Below are positions 59,401 through 62,650 of a stretch of DNA of 64,000 nt, in pieces. Under the pieces are notes generated by a model. It was not told where the DNA came from and did no database searches. It saw only the letters and a program-made list of their open reading frames with translations. The position numbers and the translations under genes were made by a program. The DNA is from Gnetum montanum (lineage: Eukaryota > Streptophyta > Gnetopsida > Gnetales > Gnetaceae): positions 18,987 through 82,986 of the forward strand of contig MNCI01019108.1 of the NCBI GenBank assembly GCA_015680685.1, written 5' to 3'. Position 1 is the stretch's first letter. The number at the start of each line of letters is the position of its first letter.

Positions 59401-62400
59401 CATACCTTGTCCCCTACAATTCCATGAAAGCAGCTTCATGCATGACTGGTCAAGCAACGCGAGTAGACCTCCTACAGGGTCTGCTGTAGCCCTAAGTCAA
59501 TACTCCTGTTTGTATGCCTATCTTGCACCAGATTCTCAGAGGGGTGGCCAGATTGGCCACTCGCTGGTGACATCAGAATGCACTTGGAATCCTTTGAGTG
59601 TGGGCAAGCCTCCTTGGGTTTTTGAGACCTTGAACTCTCCCGAACCACATTAACCCAATCGCCAAGCAAGGGAAGCTTGATCCCTGGCACAATTGGCTCA
59701 ACCAAGGGCGGAGAGACCGGAGAAAAGCTACGTGCTTGCTTCTACCATGGTAGGGAGGCCTTGGGGGGGGGGGGGGNGGCCCTTTTGCCCTATGGCAGTC
59801 CAACCCTCACCTACATCCGGTTCATGAGCTGTAGCTTGCGCCAACAATGCTCCCCTACCCTGAACTCGACAAGCAGGCTCACGGTGTCCATTCTTCCTAC
59901 ATAGGGAGCAACCTGCGCGGCACTCTCTCCATTGGTGGCTTAGTCTCCAAATTTTTGAACTCGGCTTGAAGTTGTTCCTCATCGCCAAGGAGTTTGAGCA
60001 CAACCTGCTTGATTAAGTCCTTTGGGGACAAGGCCCTCCAAACATAGAAACGGGCAAAACCCATTCATTCCATCGATTGCGTGACCTTGTTGAAGGTGAT
60101 GAACTCCTTGAAAAATCCCACAATACATCTTAGGAAGTCTAGGCTCCACATTTCCCATGGAATCCCAGAGATGTGCATCCAAATTGGCGCACAAGTGAAC
60201 AAGTCCAGTTCTCTATGTGCCCCTAGTTGCCAAGGGGTTAGAGCGAGCCCTCTGGCACCATAGAACCACGGTCCACCCTGAAGGACCGTATTGCGGTCTT
60301 CCTGCTCTTGAAAGATGCATAGAAGCAGGTCCTTTGACATGCTTCACACGTCAATCGCCTTAACTCCCCACACCTCCTTCGTGCCCCACCGGATAAGGTC
60401 CATTTGGGGGTGGGCGCTAGAGGACATGAAACATCCTATTAAACTACGTTCCATCGTCCTCACCCGCTCCATTGGCGGTCCACTAACCCAAAGGCACATG
60501 ACATTGTCTGATTGGGAGCATTCCTTAATGTCCTTGATCACCACTCCAGAACCCCTTGCATCATGTCCCTCTGTAGGTTGTCCCTTGGGGTTGGCCCCCT
60601 GTGGGCCAGACTGTGCATCATCACCATTTGTACCATGCCTGTTCCCTCCACTCGCCCCGCATCTGCTCCCTCCGTTCGCACCCATCCGTTCGTCGTCACC
60701 TAAGCACATAGTTAACACCACCCTAGGCTCCTCTTGAGTATTTTTTTTGCTAAATATTTTGATCGTTAGATGTGTACTTCTGAGTATAGATGTTTTGTCT
60801 CCTCTTGAGTTTTTTTAGATGTCTACTCCTGAGTATTTTTTTGCTAAATATTTTGATCTTTTTTGAACATGTAAAAAGAGAATATATAGAAGATATTAAT
60901 AAAATAATATTTGAAGTACAATGAGATTAGGCGTGATGTAGTGAAGACATGGTGGTGGCATGAGGAATTTTGTGTTACTTCCCACCTGACTGGTTTTTGA
61001 TCCCTTAGGAATGGGCTGACCAAGTTGTAATGATTATGTTACTTCCCACCTATCTGTTCAAACTTCAAGCCAACAAGGCAGGCAGCACAGTGTTTTAATG
61101 ATATGCGAAAGTGTCTTTGAATGTGCTTCTGCTAATTGTTCTACAAGTAGAAATGAATGTTGCTACAGTAATGATGGTTTTTAAAGTACTACGACTAGGA
61201 ATGTAATCAAAATCTAAATTTTGGAAGAGTTATACTTAATGTATTTTTCAGAATATTAGTTGTTAAATGGGATAGTAATAATTCCCTGACCTTTAAGTGG
61301 GTGATATTGAAGCACAATTTGTCATGACTTCAAACTATAGGTGTGTAGGTGTTAGGAGTACAATATATTTATTAGTTGGTCAATTTTGCATCTTTTGACG
61401 TGCAGACAACCACGACATCAAAGCAGCTATCCTTATTTGAATAGATTCCCTTTGGGTTACTTTGTATTGGCTACTGATTTTGTACACATTTTTACTATAA
61501 TAGTATTAGTTCTGTGGTTGTAATAAATACCATGAAGCTTGTGCTGGTCCTTCCGTTTGAGATCAAAAAAAGGTTTTGTTTTATAATAACAATTTATTAG
61601 TTTTAATTCATAATAATAATAATTATTCTCATGAAATTTGGATCAGAATCTTCATTCCAGCTATCCGGAATCTCGATTGAGGTCACTGTGATATGGATCG
61701 CTGTGGGAATTGTGATTCTGATTCCAAGCAATTTTGAATTATGATTCTAGTTAAATTCTAACTTGTTTATTACAATTTGTTAATATAAGTACATATAATT
61801 TCCAAAAACTGTTAAACATATGATATTTTCATGTTATTTCAATATTGCGATATCACATGATTCCAAGTTATAATTTTGAGTGATCTGCAATCCAGAATCT
61901 AAAAAATGAAAAAAAAAAAAAATGATCCATGGTCTTCTGCATTTAGAAGTATGATAATAATGATGAAAAATAATTTGATTTGGCAAAAAGTTCATTTTCA
62001 TCAACTATGTTTGTAGCTATTATTGTCTAAAGCATGTTTGCAGAATTAGAGGTTTTTGTGTAATTAGCATATTCATTTGACAAAAAGGTTCATAAATCTG
62101 ACTTTTTCCTCTAATTTCTGTAGGATGTGCGGAACAAGGTAATCAAACAGAGGTGATGGCTGTCAGCAAGGTAAAGTTTCTTTCTATTCAGTTGAAATTG
62201 TCGGTTGCTTTGATTTCTGACATTGAAACTAAAATTTACTTACATCCATTGAGACACTCTTGGGTCTATTAGATAGAGAAGTTTCAGAATTCCTTTTGCA
62301 GATTTTTTTTAATCCATATGTTGCCCATTGGAATTGAACATGTGACATAAGATTTCTATGCCAAGACTTTCACCACTAATTGAACACCTCATTTCTGTTT

Positions 62401-62650
62401 GGATCTAAGTGCATATCATTACTTTTGTAACTTGATTTTCTGATATTGAAGGCGGAACAAGTTTCAAAATGTTGAATGAAATAAGAAAAGATGTTTAATG
62501 CATGCAAGAATTTGAATTTTGCAGGTGATTTGCTTTGTCTTAGATAAAGAACATCTCCATTTGCTTTCCCCCGAATCTATTTGGGATGCGACAAAAGATG
62601 CTGGTTCATGCCCTGAAGTAGAACTCATACTACAGTTAGAAAATCTTGAA
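20454..62650 (+). CDS. Acyl-CoA thioesterase with cNMP-binding-like domain, 5' half (exons 1-6)
   Basis: Six exons join in frame to 150 codons with GT..AG borders throughout: 20454-20487, 22067-22159, 22277-22344, 42581-42662, 62124-62170 and 62525-62650. The product begins MEDQKPSTSEAVLEFLG and continues with segments such as IPLLQRLPSSLVKKIAQ, YLVHEGEDGDGLYFIWKGE, LLLRHGDFFGSG and HLHLLSPESIW. Order and spacing match plant type-II acyl-CoA thioesterases (Arabidopsis At1g01710/At4g00520 family), which hydrolyse acyl-CoA to free fatty acid and CoA, usually in peroxisomes. Only the N-terminal cNMP-binding-like domain is present. The catalytic double hot-dog domains and any C-terminal targeting signal must lie downstream of the window. 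No stops or frameshifts were found over 42 kb, so the gene is probably functional. The span includes all introns and their transposons. Confidence 0.9.
22067..22159 (+). CDS. Thioesterase exon 2
   Basis: The acceptor is CTGCTTTCAG and the donor is TTTG|GTTAGT. The exon codes residues 12-43 and opens the cNMP-binding-like domain with the PLLQRLP motif typical of its first helix. It has no stop in frame. Confidence 0.93.
22277..22344 (+). CDS. Thioesterase exon 3
   Basis: The acceptor is AATTACAG and the donor is GGGGAG|GTGAGC. It codes residues 43-65, the first beta-strands of the cNMP fold, including the G..LYFIWKGE turn. The short intron before it (117 bp) contrasts with the 20-kb intron after it. 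Confidence 0.93.
22600..22700 (-). mobile_element. SINE copy (partial)
   Basis: On the minus strand an A-box-like TGGTAAGAGCC is followed about 35 bases later by a B-box-like GTTCCATG. The tail ends TTCAATTTCAGTTTCATT. The same order and tail recur at 42900-43940 and 62219-62403, so it is one repeat family. It lacks the middle segment of the longer copies. Confidence 0.6.
23285..23455 (+). mobile_element. tRNA-derived SINE copy
   Basis: It has a promoter-like A box (TTAGTTAAGCC), a B box GGTTCAATACC about 35 bases later, and a tail ending TAGTTTCAGTTTCAT, shared with the copies at 22600, 42900 and 62219. This layout is that of tRNA-derived SINEs transcribed by RNA polymerase III. Confidence 0.6.
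23909..23920 (+). promoter_or_regulatory. TATA-like box, probably an LTR remnant
   Basis: ATTATAAATAGAGGCC is followed by a short leader-like stretch, similar in form to LTR promoters elsewhere in the window. I could not find a matching second LTR, so the assignment is weak. Confidence 0.3.
25880..26860 (+). repeat. Probable Copia-like LTR remnant
   Basis: It contains scattered AGACGTCT/AGACATCT motifs (26080-26200), a 104-bp internal duplication marked by CACTCTAGAGYGGAGC at 26531 and 26635, and an end stretch ATTGGTGAACTTATTCAACC followed by a C run of the kind common near plant Copia LTR ends. No primer-binding site or partner LTR is recognised. Confidence 0.4.
27333..28409 (+). CDS. LINE A ORF1: RNA-binding protein with DUF4283-like region and zinc knuckle
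   Basis: The frame is open for 358 codons. An Ala/Thr/Gly-rich N terminus contains a 51-bp (17-residue) direct repeat (from 27405 and 27456). The DUF4283-like region spans about residues 125-260 (SEDLLLFVLPS, then LLGGLWFYGVRGLALTPW, then VRVVDVPWELWNLEFL). A zinc knuckle CGWCGKVGHREVDC sits near residue 326. ORF1 proteins of plant L1 elements bind element RNA to form the ribonucleoprotein. A TAG at 28407-28409 ends this frame, but homologous text (LGEWVNVVR...LREVYQRRTSGHT) continues beyond the 41-N gap to TGA at 28829-28831. The true ORF1 is therefore longer, and the TAG may be a mutation. The start choice is the first ATG in frame and is not certain. Confidence 0.82.
   Translation: MTSALSAPNATTAATDATTAATTTGAHGTTTTPTTGATGATGAHGTTTTPTTGATGATGATGAIGAAAATTATTIAGTTVPAATATVDSTNDADAGSGPSAGDRPNGLGTGAIAAHSRSDHTLRLWINHPSAEGVRTMERSLIGRFISRGFCPCLDLICRWVREQWRVGDVDVRSLSEDLLLFVLPSLQARDSVLLGGLWFYGVRGLALTPWCLGAHREANLFTQAPVWVRVVDVPWELWNLEFLTEMTGFFGDFIAFDRVTRSMERMGFARFCVWHSLSETNLIREVVLELPGGEETLQVTFENLGVEPTPTRDTNKQAGWPEGCGWCGKVGHREVDCCIHKARPKAPVRKLFKGGN
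28557..28597. other. Assembly gap (41 N)
   Basis: This is a short run of N in a C-rich, proline-coding part of LINE A ORF1. Because the gap length is uncertain, the reading frame across it cannot be trusted. Confidence 0.98.
28828..29250 (+). pseudogene. LINE A ORF2 endonuclease domain
   Basis: ATG at 28828 overlaps the ORF1 TGA as ATGA. The AP-type endonuclease nicks target DNA to prime reverse transcription. Motifs seen are FSWNCRGQGTPYKRNTLR at the N terminus, DCDIVCLQETKL with the metal-binding Glu, WLTNFY, and VVGDFNQRLHPWEK. One TAG follows ETKL where the F copy has Gln. The rest of the domain, including the C-terminal DHxxL region, is missing because the assembly breaks at N 29251. 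Confidence 0.88.
29252..29810 (-). other. Misoriented contig inside LINE A (true orientation minus)
   Basis: Single Ns at 29251 and 29811 bracket the block. Bases 29252-29503 are the exact reverse complement of 29812-30063, as expected if a contig overlapping the right-hand sequence was placed backwards. Read on the minus strand, 29504-29810 gives the expected ORF2 linker between endonuclease and reverse transcriptase (WLRPLVEEIW, GDPRDFLK, EETYWRQRS), which runs straight into IRWIREGDRQTRFFF at 29812. Its apparent ORFs on the + strand are artefacts. Confidence 0.92.
29812..31400 (+). pseudogene. LINE A ORF2 reverse transcriptase
   Basis: One frame carries IRWIREGDRQTRFFF, GGKAPGPDGWSLEFFK, CLKLDITKAYDT (motif A, catalytic Asp), LRQGDPLSPLLFIIAMD, and EHYADDTMLL (motif C with the two catalytic Asp), then TYLGIPLFRWG. 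It copies element RNA onto nicked DNA. Stops at about 30218, 30437, 30569, 30638 and 31358 interrupt it without frameshifts. At 30437 and 30638 the relatives have Gln and Trp. The 696-base stretch 30665-31360 is open. Confidence 0.9.
31403..31864 (+). pseudogene. LINE A ORF2 zf-RVT finger region
   Basis: This lies in the same frame as the reverse transcriptase. WQGCLPEKIKFFLWLLQNDA is followed by a Cys/His cluster (CPACGVEAETMQHF..EC) matching the zf-RVT family that follows plant LINE and non-LTR reverse transcriptases. A poly-C run with an N at 31788 disturbs the frame locally in proline codons. A TAG at 31862 sits in a Gln-rich stretch. Confidence 0.85.
31865..32450 (+). pseudogene. LINE A conserved C-terminal block after zf-RVT
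   Basis: This continues the ORF2 frame, interrupted only by stops near 31973 and 32028. Conserved pieces shared with copies B, D, E and F are FFSNW, a LGAP-like segment, LPSTRGLQD, SRQVP, QSGN, KLQGFHFAFL and LPRFF. It faintly recalls plant transposon-protein families with a conserved LGLP-type helix, but I cannot assign it. Function unknown. Confidence 0.7.
32683..33063 (+). pseudogene. LINE A ORF2 coiled coil
   Basis: The region is rich in Glu, Gln, Arg and Ala with heptad-like spacing (for example DEVREEWEAKWNVALAQARA). It is one frame off from the block above; the shift falls in the poly-G/poly-C stretch at 32470-32590. One TAG near 32830 and a TGA at 33061 interrupt it. Such regions usually mediate oligomerisation. 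Confidence 0.78.
33064..33321 (+). pseudogene. LINE A J-domain-like C terminus
   Basis: It is in the coiled-coil frame and ends at TAA 33319-33321. CPYFILGIN resembles the Y-x-LG start of J domains, followed by ELRRHICRTSARYHPDVG with the HPD triplet at 33148-33156, then a helix ending DTEDHRNTLD. A TAG near 33201 interrupts it. J domains stimulate the ATPase of Hsp70 chaperones, and HPD is essential for that. Whether this one does so is unknown. Confidence 0.72.
33322..33540 (+). mobile_element. LINE A 3' tail
   Basis: A very G/C-rich stretch of poly-C and poly-G runs ends in an AT-rich tail (TTATTTATTATTAAAAATT..AAAAAATTG) that resembles a decayed poly(A) end. Confidence 0.6.
35129..35459 (+). 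repeat. Copia-type 5' LTR (remnant)
   Basis: It starts near TGTTCCAC and ends ..TTTCA, followed by a decayed initiator-Met-tRNA primer site TGGTATTGGAG at 35462-35472. A TATA-like box (CCTATATAATT) lies near 35329. No partner 3' LTR was found nearby. The left boundary is a guess from the TG start. Confidence 0.55.
35490..35711 (+). pseudogene. Copia-type gag start (DUF4219-like)
   Basis: A 73-codon frame with VLVFNGENYEYWAIKMQTFL and QDLWDFVENGF matches the N terminus of plant Ty1/copia gag. It follows the primer-binding site above at the usual distance and stops early, and no protease, integrase or reverse transcriptase follows. The frame at 35950-36225 downstream is not recognisable. Confidence 0.78.
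36487..36570. repeat. 42-bp tandem duplication
   Basis: Two adjacent units start GGAGGTAGGCATA and end CTAGATCCATT. They differ at one position. This is non-coding, inside intron 3. Confidence 0.85.
37146..37403 (-). pseudogene. LINE B J-like module
   Basis: It begins EGKCPY, then ELRRHIRPTSTKLHLDGKGG with HLD in place of HPD at 37319-37311 (CTT for CCT, a C-to-T change), then ATFVDTDEHCAMLDVLH. It ends at TGA 37148-37146. Confidence 0.68.
37440..37830 (-). pseudogene. LINE B coiled coil
   Basis: The minus strand reads Glu/Gln/Arg/Lys-rich sequence such as KTREEKRRIWEAKWHAREE and VEEELRKELEGKIQHEEL with a few stops, in the same position as in LINE A. Confidence 0.72.
38198..38960 (-). pseudogene. 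LINE B zf-RVT and conserved C-terminal block
   Basis: A finger remnant (38770-38960) is followed in frame by WREATVSMGTTPTFE, then LPLLMGDPNL, INLTKEALERVVGVPV, LHTRRGLQDREAFF, GQVPKSTLPPLWQ and KLQGVHFAFLKCLHLG. The segments 38659-38438 and 38434-38198 share one frame separated by a single stop. Confidence 0.72.
39660..40910 (-). pseudogene. LINE B reverse transcriptase
   Basis: Minus-strand segments read KPGKALGPDGWPIEF, CFKLEITKAYD (motif A, Glu for the first Asp-flanking position), LRQGDLLSPYLFLIVMD and EHYTDDKL (motif C, YTDD for YADD). The piece 40214-39666 is open for 182 codons; a frameshift near 40210 separates it from the upstream part. It is not functional as assembled. Confidence 0.86.
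42581..42662 (+). CDS. Thioesterase exon 4
   Basis: The acceptor is AAACTGTAG and the donor is AGTG|GTAGGT. It codes residues 66-93, ending LLLRHGDFFGSG, where the family has a DYFG-type turn of the cNMP fold. It sits alone between two introns of about 20 kb each. Confidence 0.93.
42997..43826 (-). mobile_element. LINE C: short 5'-truncated copy holding only coiled coil, J-like module and 3' end
   Basis: It is flanked by TTTGAATCTATT (42985-42996) and TTTGAGTCTATT (43827-43838), a 12-base target-site duplication with one difference. It starts with poly-T (the minus-strand poly(A) tail). Only the last part of the element was copied, which is the usual 5' truncation. It inserted into an existing SINE. 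Confidence 0.9.
43337..43594 (-). pseudogene. LINE C J-like module with intact HPD
   Basis: The minus strand reads CPYVIMNIG, then LRKHIRRTGKELHPDGKG with HPD at 43510-43502, then FKDFQQATVFVDTKQHRAIL ending D at a J-domain-like helix IV position, and stops at TAG 43339-43337. Only one stop (43553 region) interrupts it. Upstream (43600-43826) lies the Glu/Gln-rich coiled coil. Confidence 0.75.
44278..45581 (+). pseudogene. LINE D ORF1
   Basis: A Gly/Val-rich N terminus is followed, after stops, by the DUF4283-like part (GLALTPW; ISGIHWEMWKSEFLKTLTNF) and a zinc knuckle remnant (CSICGKGNHVVVVC, 45088-45135). Next come LPLLGDWASIVRG and a LKEVYKK segment ending in TGA that overlaps the ORF2 ATG. 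Several stops make it non-functional. Confidence 0.8.
45578..48120 (+). pseudogene. LINE D ORF2 endonuclease and reverse transcriptase
   Basis: ATG at 45578 starts FLSWNCRGQGT, followed by CL*ETKLQ (TAG for Gln), WLTNFYGAQVW and VDDFN. The reverse transcriptase shows GEHQAGFIRCRFLQDQVIL, LKLNIMKAYDM (motif A), LWQGDLLSPLLFII and EHYVDDTMLL (YVDD). The stretch 47368-47742 is open. Many TAG and TGA codons elsewhere. Confidence 0.86.
48121..48950 (+). pseudogene. LINE D zf-RVT and start of the C-terminal block
   Basis: KIWKGRLPEKDKTFIWLL is followed by a frameshifted finger (CPLCSDNLEIVEDFVY), then WREVMVAMGVTPTFEL, LEGDSDFVVDPFFSNWIGD and an ALYLGI segment. The block is then cut: the SRQVP and KLQG parts are missing and the coiled coil follows directly, indicating an internal deletion. 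Confidence 0.7.
48951..49509 (+). pseudogene. LINE D coiled coil
   Basis: It reads a Lys/Glu/Arg-rich helix (for example KREAEADLKDLEVKLKCEAN, then KKKCDREVIDLCHRLEIEM) with a few stops in the first half. Confidence 0.75.
49510..49740 (+). pseudogene. LINE D J-like module, open throughout
   Basis: CPYVMIGINSY is followed by LHAYIKQISTMYHPDKAHG with HPD-Lys at 49594-49605, then a helix ending SKEDHDMFNEIH, and TGA at 49738-49740. No stop interrupts its 76 codons, although the rest of the element is broken. HPDK is the commonest form of the motif in J proteins. Confidence 0.78.
50391..51985 (+). pseudogene. LINE E ORF1
   Basis: A Gly/Val-rich N terminus is followed by the DUF4283-like part (LLEDLLLFLFQTTKDKDAML, then GGPWIFEARGLSLAHW, then LDFWILEFLKILASFF). 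The zinc knuckle is not intact. The C-terminal part 51612-51941 is open for 109 codons. It ends LNEVY before the ORF2 start. Confidence 0.75.
51993..53660 (+). pseudogene. LINE E ORF2 endonuclease and partial reverse transcriptase
   Basis: MKIFS starts the endonuclease. IVAGDFNQKLYEWE and SDDRPL are its later motifs. The reverse transcriptase shows ARWLKEGEHSTTFFFATA, GLDGWLAEFVKEFF, HQ/QVGFVKGRFIYDQILLLHEF in pieces, and FKLDIARAYNTI. It breaks off at 53660-53690, so no YxDD motif is present. Confidence 0.82.
53690..54760 (+). pseudogene. LINE E C-terminal block, coiled coil and J-like module
   Basis: GQVPYSWL, VQFGNVWKLQGVHFVFMQ and INLPRFF are the end of the conserved block. A Glu/Arg-rich coiled coil spans about 54080-54520. 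Then YPYLVIGMNKY, LRKYIR and LHPDKVHH with HPD at 54631-54639, followed by a broken last helix. Stops are frequent except in the J-like part before HPD, which has one. Confidence 0.74.
55255..55740 (-). pseudogene. LINE F coiled coil and J-like module
   Basis: A Gln/Glu/Arg-rich helix (QEEERQRQRQLDRAHKQ) leads into WLQEGKCPYVVLGIN, a close match to the start of J domains. Then come GMLR, a stop, and HTFARFHLDKG with HLD at 55410-55402 (CTA for CCA), then TTNFMDSELHSNTLDILH. The layout is identical to LINE A. Confidence 0.75.
55757..56656 (-). pseudogene. LINE F zf-RVT and conserved C-terminal block
   Basis: MQIWQGQLPEIIKMFLWLL and the finger remnant lie in the same frame as the block below, separated only by a few stops and a poly-C run. 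The block (56215-55757) is open for 152 codons. It shows FFTNW, VEITLTKTTIARCLG, LPTTRALHDADMFF, SRQVPKLALPPVW, QSGNGSKLQGMHFTFLKC and NLPRFF. This is the best-preserved example of the block in the window. Confidence 0.8.
57390..58250 (-). pseudogene. LINE F reverse transcriptase
   Basis: Segments read MGPNILDAFNLMLTKRQVHH, SQIVCIPKRV, LKLDIAKAYDTISWEA (motif A), LWQGNPLSPLLFIIAMD and EHYADDTMLI (motif C, YADD). The parts lie in more than one frame. After 57390 the thumb-like region is strongly decayed. Confidence 0.85.
58677..59439 (-). pseudogene. LINE F ORF2 endonuclease
   Basis: ATG at 59439 starts LLSWNCRGQGMPYKRNTLR; then DCDIACLQEIKLQ, WLTNFYGAQAW, LIVEDFN, and after a frameshift LAIENCQFTWSNRQKRANH, ILSRIDRVCIS and SSDHQSL near the C terminus. 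It shows the full length of the domain that is missing in LINE A because of the assembly error. Confidence 0.86.
59436..60721 (-). pseudogene. LINE F ORF1
   Basis: The frame opens near 60721 with a Gly/Asn-rich N terminus, then the DUF4283-like part (SKDLLLCIFQEQEDRNTVL, GGPWFYGARGLALTPW, ISGIPWEMWSLDFLRCI), a zinc knuckle (CSLCRKNGHREPAC, near 59910-59870) and LPLLGDWVNVVRESS. It ends in a TGA that overlaps the ORF2 ATG. A frameshift near 60000 and a poly-G run with an N at 59777 break it. Confidence 0.82.
60731..62123. other. Intron 4 right part, no gene
   Basis: No coding similarity is seen. It holds AT-rich sequence with short repeats at 60740-60850 (including AGATGTCTACT..GAGTATAGATG, a motif found again at 63176-63200) and two GTTACTTCCCACCT words near 60970 and 61040. 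Confidence 0.55.
62124..62170 (+). CDS. Thioesterase exon 5
   Basis: The acceptor is ATTTCTGTAG and the donor is AGCAAG|GTAAAG. It codes residues 93-108 (CAEQGNQTEVMAVSK), matching the DIVAMS-type strand of the cNMP fold in the family. Confidence 0.92.
62219..62403 (-). mobile_element. SINE copy, fullest version
   Basis: The minus strand reads TAGTGGTGAAAGTC (A-box-like), GTTCAATTCC (B box) and a tail GGATGTAAGTAAATTTTAG then TTTCAATG. It lies in intron 5. It is the reference for the copies at 22600 and 42900-43940. Confidence 0.65.
62525..62650 (+). CDS. Thioesterase exon 6
   Basis: The acceptor is AATTTTGCAG and the donor is CTTGAA|GTGAGT. It codes residues 109-150: VICFVLDKEHLHLL, SPESIW, and ELILQLENLE, where the family moves from the cNMP domain to the thioesterase part. 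The next exon is not in the window. Confidence 0.93.

Larger units (their letters stand above)
54970..60730 (-). mobile_element. LINE F: near full length on the minus strand
   Basis: It runs right to left: ORF1 (60721-59436), ORF2 endonuclease (59439-58750), linker, reverse transcriptase (58250-57390), zf-RVT (56660-56460), conserved block (56215-55757), coiled coil (55740-55500) and J-like module (55494-55255). The 3' end at the left carries poly-T near 54972. Poly-G runs at 56333, 57041 and 59763 interrupt it. Confidence 0.88.
42663..62123 (+). other. Thioesterase intron 4 (19,461 bp) filled with LINEs
   Basis: The borders are GTAGGT and TTCTGTAG. It contains a SINE split by LINE C, then LINEs D and E on the + strand and LINE F on the minus strand, nearly end to end. 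Stretches 43940-44277, 50070-50390 and 60731-62123 show no gene. In 60740-60850 a TTGAGTATTTTTTTTGCTAA unit occurs twice. Confidence 0.88.
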
